This document shows positions 38,110 to 50,711 of a stretch of DNA of 64,000 nt, one piece after another. The notes below the pieces were generated by a model. It searched no databases. It worked only from the letters and a program-made list of their open reading frames with translations, and was not told the origin of the DNA. The first letter of the stretch is position 1; each line of letters begins with the position of its first letter. The position numbers were made by a program, and so were the translations under genes. This DNA is from Mixophyes australis (lineage: Eukaryota; Chordata; Amphibia; Anura; Limnodynastidae): positions 57,370,289 to 57,434,288 of the forward strand of contig JAVHZZ010000003.1 of assembly GCA_036250195.1 (NCBI GenBank). Direction: 5' to 3'.

Positions 38110-38370
38110 TCAGGTTACCATCTTTTCCAAGACATTACCATCTTTTCCAAGACAATGACCCAAAGCACATCGCCTCTGCAGCTTTCTTGCTAGAGAACAG
38201 TATCAATTTGGTCTGCACACCCCATGGGTAAGTTGGTATTCAGCACATTATTATGATAGTACACTGTAATGTAATATACACACTTGATATACTTATTATG
38301 CCAAATAACTGGGTTTTTTCAATTTCATTATAGGTTTTCCTGATTTTAACCCAATGTAAGTAATATGAGC
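38110..38370 (+). pseudogene. Tc1-like transposase remnant
   Basis: 38138-38228 reads FQDNDPKHIASAAFLLENSI then NLVCTPHG, the block around the second catalytic Asp of Tc1-like transposases (QQDNDPKHTS). PDFNPM follows about 115 bp later (38339-38356), the DLNPIE block with the Glu lost. The piece between starts GGTAAGT and ends TATAG. A 20-bp direct duplication (TACCATCTTTTCCAAGACAT) lies at 38117-38156. Confidence 0.6.
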
Positions 38371-38533
38371 ATTAAAAAAAAAAACATTTGGAAGGTGACA
38401 AAAAATGAAGAAAAGCTGCCGGCAGTGACTGACCACCTAACTAAAAAAACTGATCGCCTATTTATAGTTTTTACAATTGCAATTGAACAAAATGGTCTAG
38501 CTACAGGAATGTGAAGACTATATTACACTTTTA

Positions 38534-38749
38534 GTGACAAAGGTTTCTTACTGTACAGTATGTACTTACTTAAATGTAATAAATTTCAGTTCTCATACGT
38601 GTTTTTGTGACTCTTGTGTCAATTGTTACATTGAGAAGTGCCAGTATTGTTGCCGGCAAACAGCAAAGGGCGCTGATGCCTGTAATTGCTCCAAGTGTGA
38701 GGACTCGAGTCACACATTTAACAAGGTACAATACCTAAACCCCAACTAA
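38534..38749 (+). other. Cys-rich 71-codon open frame of unknown status
   Basis: The frame contains 11 Cys in about 35 residues: CFCDSCVNCYIEKCQYCC and KGADACNCSKCEDSS. The spacing recalls metallothioneins but does not match well. There is no splice context or promoter evidence. It may be chance, or the remnant of a processed pseudogene. I do not claim it is a gene. Confidence 0.2.
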
Positions 38750-41123
38750 TGATGAGCTGCTGTATGAGGTAAAAAAAAAGACTTTCTTTAGCTAATCGAC
38801 AATTACATTATAAATCATTTAATATACTTTGGAGGCATACCTCAGAAGAAAGGTTAAATAATAAAAAGTATTTAAATTGGAATATATGCTAGTAAATACA
38901 TTAATGTGTATGTGTTTATTATGGAGATTTTGAGTGCATACCAGTAGATCATAACAGTTCCATTAATTAGTGCGGTGTATGGCTATACAAAGAGAAAAAG
39001 AAGTAAAGGTATGTTATCACATATCAGTCATTTAAAGAATTACATTTTAACCCATTGTGTCAGTGTTTAAGTTAATTGCTTATTTTGTTAGTATACTGGG
39101 AGACAGATAAAAGTGAGACCGATTCCATTATACTGGAAACACTGGGGTGTTAAAAATTTGCCACTACAAGGTCCCCAGTTTTGACTATTACCCTACAGCT
39201 CAGGAGATCCAGCGAGAGTCACTGAGTTTATAAGCATGGGGCCAATAGCATATTGAAGGGGAATGGACACACTGTTTTATGGCAACCCCTCTCCATAGTG
39301 TGGCCACTGTATAACTTGAGATTACAGGGTCATGCTGAATAGACTGGTACTGGATCATGTTACTGTATGATTGCAGAACTCCATACTGTGTCCAACCTGT
39401 CTAGAGCCTGTTGTGTGTGTGTGTGAGAGTGGGGGAGTTTAAAATCTATGTATTTATTTTATTACTAGTTAAACAGCTTTACCTTTCATTTGAATTGGTT
39501 TATCTGTGCACAATTCTAGATCACAATACAGTAGGATGCCCTGAACACAGAAAAATCTAAACAATATAAAAATCTAACAGTAAAATCTAACAATATAACA
39601 CATAAATAATCCAATAAATAAGAAATAAAGGTCACAAGGGTAACGAGAAACTTATTTCTGTATGGGCTTATGACCTTTCACCTATTCATGATTGACATCC
39701 ATACACACTTTAAGCATTTTTGAAAATGTCTAGCATATTTCTTAGTAATGTGAATACATTAGACACAGATTAGTATGAGATCTTATGAATGAATTTTTCT
39801 ATGTGCACTAAGAGTCCCCCAGGTAAACACTGTTATGGATTTTGAGGACGTTACATTATAGTAATGTGAGGTTCTTACACATGGACAGTGGTGGAATTGC
39901 TCCATGTGTCAATTTAAGGCTTGTTGTTACTGTAAAACCTTGAGTGTGTGGTGAAATGGAACAATTGGCTTCTCATAGCTGTATCAGGTCCAAAATATAT
40001 GCTATAAATGCTGATTGCAGTTAAATTAGAAGATTCTGTTATTCCTTCTTCAAAAACACGCTGAATTGGTTTGGTTGTCACTTTTACCATGTTGGGTATT
40101 TCTCAAATTCTGACAACAAACAGGGTTGATGGTGGTGATCTGCTTTTGCTGTCATAAGCAGTACACAGGAGCAAAGATAGTTATGTCAGGGTTCCACCTT
40201 GCAAATGTCCTACCACATTCCACTTTTTGTAGATGCATAGAATAGATTTAACAAAATCATGTAATTATAATAACACATGGTAGGGGTAATTTACCAACAC
40301 TGCTTAAAGTTGCAAATATGCAATAAAACCACAGCAACCAATCCGCAACTAGCTTTTCTTTGTCTGGTACAAGTTAGTAAGTAATGATCAATTATGAAAA
40401 TGCAAGACATGTAGGAACACACAGCTCCCACATGTCCTGCCTACTTAAAGCATTCATCAGGTGCACAATTTTACTCCCCCCTACTGAGGCAGCCATTTGG
40501 CCCACAAATCCACTCACTTCTTTGTAAAAACAGGTGCATTAGAGCAAAATTAGGAGGGTGACGACATATATATTGCACTTTTGCAAATGACGTTCATTTA
40601 AAGCAAATGATTGATCTGTTGATTTAGTTTTTAGGGCAACTTTGCACCTTTCAGCAATGTTAGTGAGAACATTTCAATTAATGTCTATAACCACCTTACC
40701 CTATAGTTTAAAAAATGGCACTAATATCTGCAAGAGTTTACTAATTAATCACTGGCTTCTCTTTGCATTGTCGTCACCTGTTGGTCACATATTATATATT
40801 GAAGTAACTGTGCTTTTTTTTTCTTTTTAAACTTCTAAGTTTTGTTTGCCTAGGGGAAAACTTTTATCTGTCCCTCCACCTATATTAACCTATGAGAAAA
40901 CAGCTCATGCACTCCAATGGCAGAATATATCATTTGTAACATGTTATGGACTTTAAAGAAGTCTTGTGTAGGAATGCAGCATGGATGTGTCTCTAACAAA
41001 AATAACTGTAAAGTATGTCGCTATAGAATTTATGCTTGGTTATATCATAAAGGCGTAAATTCTGTTAATTCAATCACCAATGTCACTTAGTGTTCTAGCT
41101 ATTTTTCTCTGTTCGCTTTTTAG

Positions 41124-42098
41124 ACCATCACCCAATGGACTGTCACAGTGCTCGAATAATGCACGACACAGAAAAGGATGATAATAATAATGATGAATAC
41201 GATAATTATGATGAACTGGTAGCCAAGTCGTTGTTGAATCTTGGCAAAATAGCCGAGGACGCAGCATACAGAGCACGGACAGAATCCGAAATGAACAGCA
41301 ATACATCTAATAGCTTGGAAGACGACAGCGACAAGAATGAGAACATGGGACGGAAAACAGAGCTTAGTTTAGATTTGGACAGTGATGTTGTTAGGGAAAC
41401 AGTGGATTCCCTCAAACTGCTGGCACAAGGACATGGTGTAGTGCTTTCAGATAACCTCAATGATAGGAATTATATTGACAATGGATCCCAGGAAGATACA
41501 AGGAATATGAACTATTTGACGTTAGGGAAGCCTATGAACAATGGACATGCAGAGAAAATGATGGAGGAGAGTGATGAGGAGGTGTGCTTAAGCAGTTTAG
41601 AATGCTTACGTAACCAATGTTTCGACCTTGCACGGAAACTTAGCGAAACAAATTCTCACGATAGAAGTCAGCAGCAAAACATGATCATGAGGATGCCTAG
41701 AGCAGATGAAGACTATTCTGATCGAATGCCAGACAGGAACTATTCAGACATGATGAACTTGATGAGACTTGAAGAGCAATTGAGCCCCAGATCGAGAACT
41801 TTTTCTAGCTGTGCAAAAGATGACGAGTTCAATGAAAGAGATGATGACACTACCTCCATCACCTCAGACAGGTCAGAAGAAGTCTTTGATATGACGAAAG
41901 GTAATCTGTCACTGCTAGAAAAAGCCATAGCACTGGAAAGTGAGAGAGCAAAGGCGATGAGGGACAAGATGGCCATGGAAGCTGGAAGGAGAGACAGCAT
42001 GAGACTTTGTGAGGACCATACCATGAGACACCTCTCAGGGGAGGAAAGAAGGCCAAAGTCCACTGATGGCCATGTCAAAAAGCCATGTTATACAAAAG
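41124..42098 (+). CDS. MYT1L: MYT1L exon B: large central region between finger 1 and finger 2
   Basis: 975 bp with no stop, preceded by acceptor CGCTTTTTAG and followed by donor AAAG|GTACTA. It encodes about 325 residues: an Asp/Asn-rich start ([20 protein letters not shown]), a likely helical stretch [20 protein letters not shown], then [54 protein letters not shown], and near the end a long charged helix [20 protein letters not shown]. It is highly similar to mammalian MYT1L as recalled. This region with fingers 2 and 3 has been reported as the part of MYT1L needed for repression with SIN3B-type corepressors; that is literature knowledge, not visible here. The start is in phase 1 and the last codon (G|AT, Asp) is completed by exon C. 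The open frame running past 42098 is read-through into the intron. Confidence 0.97.
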
Positions 42099-43168
42099 GT
42101 ACTATTTAGTCATATATTTCTAGCCATGTTAAACAAAAGGTCATATTTACTTGTATATTTCTATATTAGTAAACCCTTACAGTTTACAGTAGAGGCTGCC
42201 ATTTTGTGGGGCGAACCAATAGTCGGGTTACTAATTTTGTAGAAGTTAGTGACATCGCAAAGTGCCTTGTGTCTTAGTGTTGTCACAAGTTCCTAGTGAA
42301 CCAATATGCAGTCTCGTAAATTATTGGTTAAGCCCACAAAATCTTTGCATAGGTGATAGGTACTTCTTAGAGATATTTTTGACAGACTAAAAATGCTCAT
42401 TATGAACACATATAATAATGTAGGCTAATGATGGATAATTGATGAATTATAATAATCAGCTTTTTTTCTATTTATTGCTATGAGTTTATAATGAGCCTTG
42501 ATATAGTGTGTAGCTAAAGAGGAATGGATGTGCAATTCAAGTGTCTTGCTGTGTATGTGAGATGCACAAATCTAGTGTCTCTAAATCACTTGCAACAATA
42601 TGCAATTAATTCTTCTTATATTAATTGATGATCCCATTAGCCCCTTTGAATTAGATATTTTCGAGTCTAGAAGAACAAGTAATATATTCAGCATTTAATT
42701 ATCGAGAAACGTTCTTTTTTTTGTAGAGACCAAGAAGAAAATGATAGTTCTGTATCCATGTCTTAATCTTTTATAGAAAGAATGTACAAGACAGAATGTT
42801 GTTAACTGGAACTGCTGCCGATTTAGTTTTTAAAAACATCTCAAATTGACAATGAAAATTTATTTTAATGTTTCTAGAATATAAGTGTAAGTGTAAATAC
42901 TTTAGCGTTAATTCAAGAAGATAGCATGACAGAAACCTTCAACCTCATTGTAGTCAACCTACTAACTTATTAGCACAAATATTGCATAAATGGTTATTTC
43001 ACCAAATTTAATCATCCCCTTCATCTTCAGACTTTGGGCTCATATGCAAAAGTGCTGTTTTAATCTGTCCCTTCACCAATTTGTTTTGACAGGTGAAGGG
43101 AGGAGAGAGGGAACCTCTCATAAAGAGCATTAACCTATACAAAGAAACACAAGTGCAATGCACACCAA

Positions 43169-43345
43169 GGGCTAGATTTACTAAACGGCGAGTTTGAAAA
43201 AGTGGAGATGTTGCCTTTAGCAACCAATCGGACTCTAACTGTCATTTTGTAGAATGTACTAAATAAATGACAGCTAGAATCTTATTTGGTTGCTATAGGC
43301 AACATCTCCACTTTTTCAAACCCACAGTTTAGTAAATATACCCCC
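43169..43345. mobile_element. Fold-back MITE, GGGCTAG family (diverged)
   Basis: Left end GGGCTAGATTTACTAAACGG, core GCAACCAATCGGACTCTAAC and GCTATAGGCAACATCTCCAC, right end GTTTAGTAAATATACCCCC. More mutated than the other copies; target duplication not clear. Confidence 0.9.
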
Positions 43346-46300
43346 AGGTCAGATAACAGAGCAGGGACAGGAGAAAAGTACAGCATATTCTACGTTCCCC
43401 CAACCCTGATCCATAAAGATTACTGTGTGCACTGCAACAACATCACTCCATAGGGATCAATGATACCTTCAGTTCCTCCTTGTATATAGTTGCAGAATAA
43501 CTGAACCATAGGATGCCTATCTCTATTCTATGGAGAGATTAAAAGATCAGTACCATGAGCATTGTTACTGTTTTGATGGGGAGTTTTACCGCACCACCAG
43601 TGGATCCAAAACCATTTTAAGCATTAGTCATCAGTTAGGCACATTTACAAAAACCGCTGATGGTATCATGATTCATAAGATGTGCATGAGCAGAAAGGTA
43701 ATGATGAAGGAAATGTGCCCTGATAGAGCTGTACACGGCTGGATAATGATGTAAGGTAGGGACAGTGACTACACATTAATTATCCCTTGATGGTTAGGTG
43801 GTGGAAATGATTTGAGATGCAAGTCATGATGTGTCTTAGGTGAAGATCAATAGCAATTTATTTCTTCAATGCAATTCATTCCTCTTCCTTGCTGTGTGCA
43901 CAGCACTGAGTATAATTCAATAGTAGCAAGAAAGGTAAATTCTAATGTACCATAAAAAGGAGATGCTCCCTGTATTATGTTCTGTGGTCTGTCCTTTGCT
44001 GGAATTTCCACAAGCACAATTTTGCATACATTTAACTGTTATGTTTTTTTGCATAATAAAATTAGTATATAATAAGAATTGATATTATATAAAAGTGCAT
44101 GAAAGTGAATTAAACAAAATATTCATATAACAAAGTTTATATACCTGATGCATTCTTAATTGGATCGAAATAATATGATACAAGTCATCAGGCGTTAAAC
44201 ACAAAATATAATATTATTGTTGCTAGTAGTACACTTCCAAACTGTCTGTCTTCTGGACCTAAATTCCATCCCATTTCTCTTTCAAACTGTTCCTCTTGGG
44301 TGCGATAGTCTATATGGAAAAACTACTCCATTGACTCCTAGAATTGTTAATATGACATTGAAATTTATAATACCGTCCACTTTGCATATTATGCTTGTTT
44401 TATCAGTTTATATCTGGAATTTGTTTTATCACAATTTGTATCTGGAACATCAATAATAACTGTACTGGTAAAAAGGAGAACAGTAGTTAATGGAGTTTTT
44501 TTATAATTTACAAGAGGCCCACATCCAACTAATCAGTAGAACGGTGTGGGCCTCTTTCTGGGAATCCCCACCAAACCCAAGATACTCACCTGTGCCTTAT
44601 TATCCAATAGACTGACTAGGCTGCAGCCTAGGGCAGGCCTGGCTTTTGGGGGGGCTCAAAATTTTTTGGAGTTGCGAAATTGTGACCCGTTGTGGTATAA
44701 ACTGAAATTCAATTTAAAGTATAAGAGAATAGTTGTTCTGCAAAGTGAAAAGGAAAGATGAAAGAAAATGTTGTAAGGGTTTAATCTTTATGTATTCTCA
44801 TGGTAGAGGCTGCGGATAAGCTAGTAGGAGAGACGAGGATGGCGTCAGGTGCGGGGATGATAGCCCCTCCCCCTTCACATCTTCACCCGCAATAGCGCTC
44901 GTTCATGCCTTCGTTCTGCTATACAGCTCTGTATTTAATGAAAACTAAATGAGTAACATAGATTGCTGTGACGATATTAGAAAGCCAAGTGGAGTTTAGT
45001 TTTGAAAACACAGGAACATATACATTGGTGGCGGTGAAGGATAGTCAGATTTAAATTAAAGATATGTTTGTTTTCACCTACCATATAAGCCTGGTATAAA
45101 AGGTCAGGGGGCACTACAAGTATATTAGCCTAGGGCTGCATGAAACGTTCATCAGGCCCTGATACTCACATACTCCCCCAGCTGTCTCTGCTCACTTTAG
45201 TCTCCAGACACCATACCCTGTTGGATTTAGAAAGTGAGCTTATCTGATACAAATTTTAAAACATGATCAGGGCTTTTAATAATATTGGGTTTGTTTGTAA
45301 TGGTTTATTTGCTAAATTAATATTTCATAAATTAATATTACATAAATTAATATTTCAGGCTATAATTGTAAACAGGTATTCATTATTACAGTGTAAAATA
45401 ATAGTATTACATATAGTATTCTTCTGAATTGCAATGACTTATATAGACTCTATTGCTTTGCTAGTGTTTAGTGACATCTAGAATGAATAATATAAATTAT
45501 ATTTTTACCCTTCACTTTTTTAACATAAGAACTAATTAGAATCGATTATTCTTACAAAAAAAAATACTTAATGCTAATGAGAAACGTAATGCAATGTCTT
45601 GTATGTAATCTCCTTAAGTTGCATTGTAATTACTCTTTGGAGCATTGGAAGGTACTGATGAATCTTGTTGGTTGAGTTACTTCCACCTAATGTTCGTCTC
45701 TTATGAAGGGTAATTTCACCTTACAGATTTACCTGTAAACAATTCCATTTACAAATGCTAATTGTTTATCAGACAGCTACAAAATATCCCACAGTATATA
45801 GGCTGTCTAACAATGCCTTTATGTTCTAAAGAATTAATAGGACTGTAACTCCAAGTATTCTCTTTGGTTAATTGTGCTTAGCACAGGACAATGTATATGC
45901 TAGGCAGCATTGTATGCCTCTGTACAGGCTATAACCAGACTCAAGGAGTTGTGTCTGCCCCCATCATAGTCTGCTTTGTGTCATATTTTCATCCCTTTCC
46001 GAACATGGCCACTCCCCCAATAAATTCCTATTCTGCCCCCAATGACATCACACATATTTCTTACCATTAGGACACGCCCCCAAGCTATTGTATTGTGAGA
46101 GGATTATCACACATCATCAGTGACAGGAGAGTTCTGGGAGAAGAAAAAGGATTATGGGGAAGAGAAGTGAGCCAATGGCATCTGTATTAAATGGTGAGCT
46201 CTGCAAACAGAATTACTAGCACCATCAGAGAAACTAGGTAAAGTCCAATACCATTCATCCCTTAATATTTACATTACAGAAATATAAAGAATAAAATGAA

Positions 46301-49300
46301 AACTATGGGGTTAGTGTCCCTTTAAGTATAGGTAGTATCTTGGCATATTAATTGGCCCTTCTGTTGAACCACAGTGTAATGTCAAATAGGCAGCATGTTA
46401 TTTTATGTTTGTCATAAACACACTGGTATCACAATTTGGTGAAAAGGTCCAAGGTGGTTAGACTGTCACACATTGGCGATGGAATGTATCACAATTTAGT
46501 AAGCGGACACCTTCTGGTTCAGACTTACCATTAAATTATCTTCATGTTGTCCCCATGCCCAAGTGATCTCCCATAGTACTTATAGTACAACAAAGTATGT
46601 AACATTATTACCTTTTGATATCACAAAACCATTGACCAAATGAGTTTATAATGTAGATTTGTGGCAATTTATGGCACAAATATATATATGTGCTATATAG
46701 TATATGTTGTTTTTGACCATAGTGTGAGCCTTGTAAATGGATTTATTATTAGGTGCATCATAGTCTACTCTGACAGTTAAAGATGTCACACCCCACATCG
46801 AACATCTCAGCCCCATGATAGGCCAATATTATTTTTATCTTCCAAAAAACCCAACCTAATTTAGGGCCCCTGGCACACTAACACCCACCCCCCTTCCTGT
46901 CACCAGCACCTCTCATAGTTAAGGAGGAAGAGACGACCAATGATTGGTCAATGAATGATGCAATCACAGTATGCCTTTAATTAACCCTGTAGAGAAGTGT
47001 GTCGTACAGGCTGGAAAGAGGTGTATATGGGATAACTGACTACAATTAATTTGCAATGGTGCACTCAATAATGAAGAAGATGCACTGTAATTGCATGATT
47101 AGCTATTATAAGTACTGGTGATGGCAGCAGAGGGAGGGAGATGAAGTGTGCCAGAGGACTAGTTAATAACCAGGTCATGTAGATGCCCCTGAATTAAAAC
47201 ATACAATTATTTATTTATTTATATCTTGCATCCCCTACATTCTGCCACCTGAATCGAGGTCCAGAGATGTCAATGTCTCCATCTCTCTACAGAAAACCAC
47301 ATTTTGGCTGTATAAGGGCTACACACATAATATATTTTCAATACGTTATTATCCACTTCACTGCTACCCTGATCTTGAATAAACTGATAGGATCAACAGA
47401 AATATCCAAGAACGTGTATAACATGTTGTAAGGTTTGTTAAAATAACTGATTACAGTCCTTTTAGATACTTAAATTAGATTTTTACACTTGATGATTTAA
47501 GTTATTCCCAAGGCAGTCAGAGATTTGTACTATAACTGGTGATTACCTGTATGCCTTGGCCAGGCTGCACTAAGTGAATATATTGTAGTCCACTGTGAGA
47601 GTGGTGTATTCTGTAAAGAAAATGTTACTATGCTAGAAATCTGGTATACAGGGCAGTTCCATTTTTAAGTCACTAGAAATATTTAGTTTGGAATGTTTAT
47701 TTTTCTAGAACTTAAAGATTTCACATAGACATGTATTAACGGTCAGATAGCACTTTTTTTTTATAACTCATTCACTACCCAAATGTAACCATTGGGTATA
47801 TTTTGAGATATTCATATTTTTCTCTGTGCATTCTTTTCTTTTTGTCTGTTAAATAAATAAATACACAATGTTTTCATAAATACAATCAGTAAACCAATGA
47901 ACAAAGTACTATTATGCCTTGTCACACTTTTTCAGTAATGACCCACGAGCAAGGTTGGGCCTATATTGAAGCTGCATATTACAGGGTGGTAATTTAAAAT
48001 AGACAATTGCTTGCTGCCTTCCTCTAAATGAATACAGTTTGGTTATTGATGATTGGTCAACATATAAAGTGAAAATATGTATTACACTATAGATTACCAA
48101 TCTCACCACATACTTAAGTATTTGCATTAGTGTAAACTATTGGTTTTAGAAGCAATCATGGTGATACTGCCCAAACAAGTCTCCTAGCTGATTTCTTTTA
48201 AGATGACCCAACATATTTTTGCTTTGTATACTGTTCATAGTTCATTCGTATTAATTCAGTGAAAGCAGTTTCTCCAGTGTGGTTCTTTAGTTGGGGAACC
48301 CACCATTCAATACTCTATAGATACTGTCATACTTCCCATTACTCATCGTCTTCCCATAGTTAACGGAGCAATTTTAGACAAAGCCATTGTAAAAAGTACA
48401 TTACACAGGGCAATGTGGAGAACTAAGCTCAAATAAAACTTTAGACTAACTGCATGGATAACAAAATAAGGTGATTTTCCATATTACTTTAGAAAAGATG
48501 TGTATCCCACCAGGCCGATAAGAGGATAGTATACAAAAAGAAACTGTCTTTAATGTGCCCTGCCTCAGTGCATGTGGCCTTATGCTTTTATGCAATACGT
48601 ACAGAAAATCTGGTGTTTGTACATGTACTCTGTTAAATTCGTAGAATTCTAAACACTTTGGGGATTTTGTCAACCCCAAGATTTATAAGACAAGGCTCCT
48701 GTACCAGCAAGGGAGCTGGTGCATTGTAATGAGAAGTCGATTGGATTTACTTGAAGTGCTCTTTAAATGCCGTCTTTGTTAGAAAAAAAAAAAAAAGATA
48801 AAAACTAGATTGCGGCAGCGATGTTTGCAGGTAAGCCCTGCGAGTTTCCGAGATAAAAAGCTTTTGTTTGGCTCTTTAGTGAATTTTATGACATGTGAAG
48901 GGTTAGTAACTAAATAGACACAATATTGTTTGCTTGAAACCAGCTATTTTGTCCAATGTGATAGCAACAAGATGTGATTAAATTACAATAGGAGTGTTTT
49001 GTATCTAAATTGTGAATAAGCAAACTTGGTGCAGAGGGGGCGGATTACAGGTGCCAGGAAAGGCTGATTTATTGATTAAAATATGAGAAGAGACTGTTGC
49101 AGTGCCAACTCTAGCTCTGCACAAGCACAAACAATGGATCCACTTTGTGATGCAGGTTGATTTGTAGGTTTTTCCAGAGCAGGACATATGAATAAAGTAA
49201 GGTTCCATATACTGTATGTAGTATTTGTAGAGTGTGTATATTCAAGGTTGGAATCCGCCCCAATCAAATCCTGTTGTGGACCATGATGCCAGCTTAGCAT

Positions 49301-49373
49301 GTAACAAAACAATCAAGTGAGGGAGGATTTTAGATGACTTGCAGCACACTCACCAAGAAAAGCATATATTCCA

Positions 49374-49702
49374 TTATCATCACCATTTATTTATATAGCG
49401 CCACTGATTCTGCAGCACTGTACAGAGAACTCATTCACATCAGTCCCTGCCCCATTGGAGCTTAGTCTAAATTCCCTAACATACACACACAGAGAGAGAC
49501 TAGGGTAATTTTTTGATAGAAGCCAATTAACCTACCAGTATGTTTTTGGAGTGTGGGAGGAAACCGGAGAACCCGGAGGAAACCCACGCAAACACAGGGA
49601 GAACATACAAACTCCACACAGATAAGGCCATGGTCGGGAACTGAACTCATGACCCCAGCGCTGTGAGGCAGAAGTGCTAACCACTTAGCCACCGTGCTGC
49701 CC
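49374..49702 (-). mobile_element. tRNA-derived SINE, copy 5
   Basis: Complement of the 19262 copy, well conserved. Head complement GGGCAGCACGGTGGCTAAG at 49702, tail TATAGCGCCACTGATTCTGC near 49394. Confidence 0.9.
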
Positions 49703-50260
49703 ATACAATAAGAGCATTATGACCTGTCCAGGACAGGAGATACCTATTGAGCAATATTCTTGTAGCCATACGGCGCAATCTGGCACTTGTAATGAAGTGC
49801 ATCTCCTCTGTGTCACCTATATCTAGCCACGCTGCACTCACATACATTGTCATGTAAGTGGGCAGGTGAATGTGCTATTCTTCTAAGCATTTCTTTATTC
49901 TGATTAATGCTGTATTGTGCAGTATTGATAACAGAATGCAGCTCTGTCTCTTTGCTCTTTTCCTGCATATATTGTTCCAGAGCAAAAGTAGACGGGAAGA
50001 ATGCTTATCAGATGTTTTCAATATTTCCATCTAGGAATAAATGTCTCTGGGTCTAGAAAACCCGAAGCATGCCATTTAGGTTATGCCACTAAATGGGCCA
50101 GTGTAGCGTGTTTTAGATCTGTGGAGGAATAGGTGCGGAGACGTATTTATAGTCCCAAAATCATAGTGCATACTAAAAAATACCCTTACCACACATTTAA
50201 TATTTACAAAAATAAAGACATATCAATATACTGAAACTCTTTATAAAGGAACCGGGGGTG

Positions 50261-50314
50261 AGATATAGATAGATAGATAGATAGATGGACAGATGGATGG
50301 ACAGATGGATGGAC

Positions 50315-50365
<51 letters not shown>

Positions 50366-50399
50366 CGGACAGATAGATAGATGGACAGATGGACAGATG

Positions 50400-50469
<70 letters not shown>

Positions 50470-50542
50470 CGGACAGATGGACAGATGGATAGATATATAG
50501 ATAGATAGATAGATAGATGGACAGATGGATGGATGGATGGAC

Positions 50543-50610
<68 letters not shown>

Positions 50611-50643
50611 GGACAGATGGATAGATGGACAGATGGACAGATG

Positions 50644-50710
<67 letters not shown>
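50261..50710. repeat. 450-bp (GATA)n array with GACA and GATG variants
   Basis: Continuous tetranucleotide array: long GATA blocks broken by GACA, GATG and GACG units arranged in recurring higher-order patterns such as GGACAGATGGACAGATGG. The Ser-Ile-Tyr-Leu open frames on the - strand are artefacts of the repeat. Confidence 0.97.

Positions 50711-50711
<1 letters not shown>

Larger units (their letters stand above)
2391..41123 (+). other. MYT1L intron A-B (38.7 kb)
   Basis: Bounded by GTAATA and TTTTTAG. It contains the LINE, SINE, MITE, hAT and Tc1 pieces listed one by one. Stretches with nothing recognised, besides those given their own entries: 2391-3060, 4135-4790, 5865-6479, 6826-7875, 8402-8938, 15800-17245 (except a tetranucleotide repeat), 18000-18375, 18500-19260, 24606-25418, 25730-26470, 28139-29067 and 29600-31200. 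These are AT-rich, and their open frames are short and unlike known proteins. No other exon is needed: exons A and B join in frame without loss relative to MYT1L. Confidence 0.9.
36773..41123. other. Last part of intron A-B
   Basis: Contains a short SINE piece at 37224-37258 (AGAAGTGCTAATCACTGAGC), the transposase remnant at 38110-38370 and a Cys-rich open frame at 38534-38749. 38750-41123 holds nothing recognised, up to the exon B acceptor. Confidence 0.5.

Noticed and set aside
41135..42109. 324-codon open frame taken as a single-exon gene
   Set aside because: Its first codons follow a splice acceptor and its last four codons are intron read-through; it is an internal exon.
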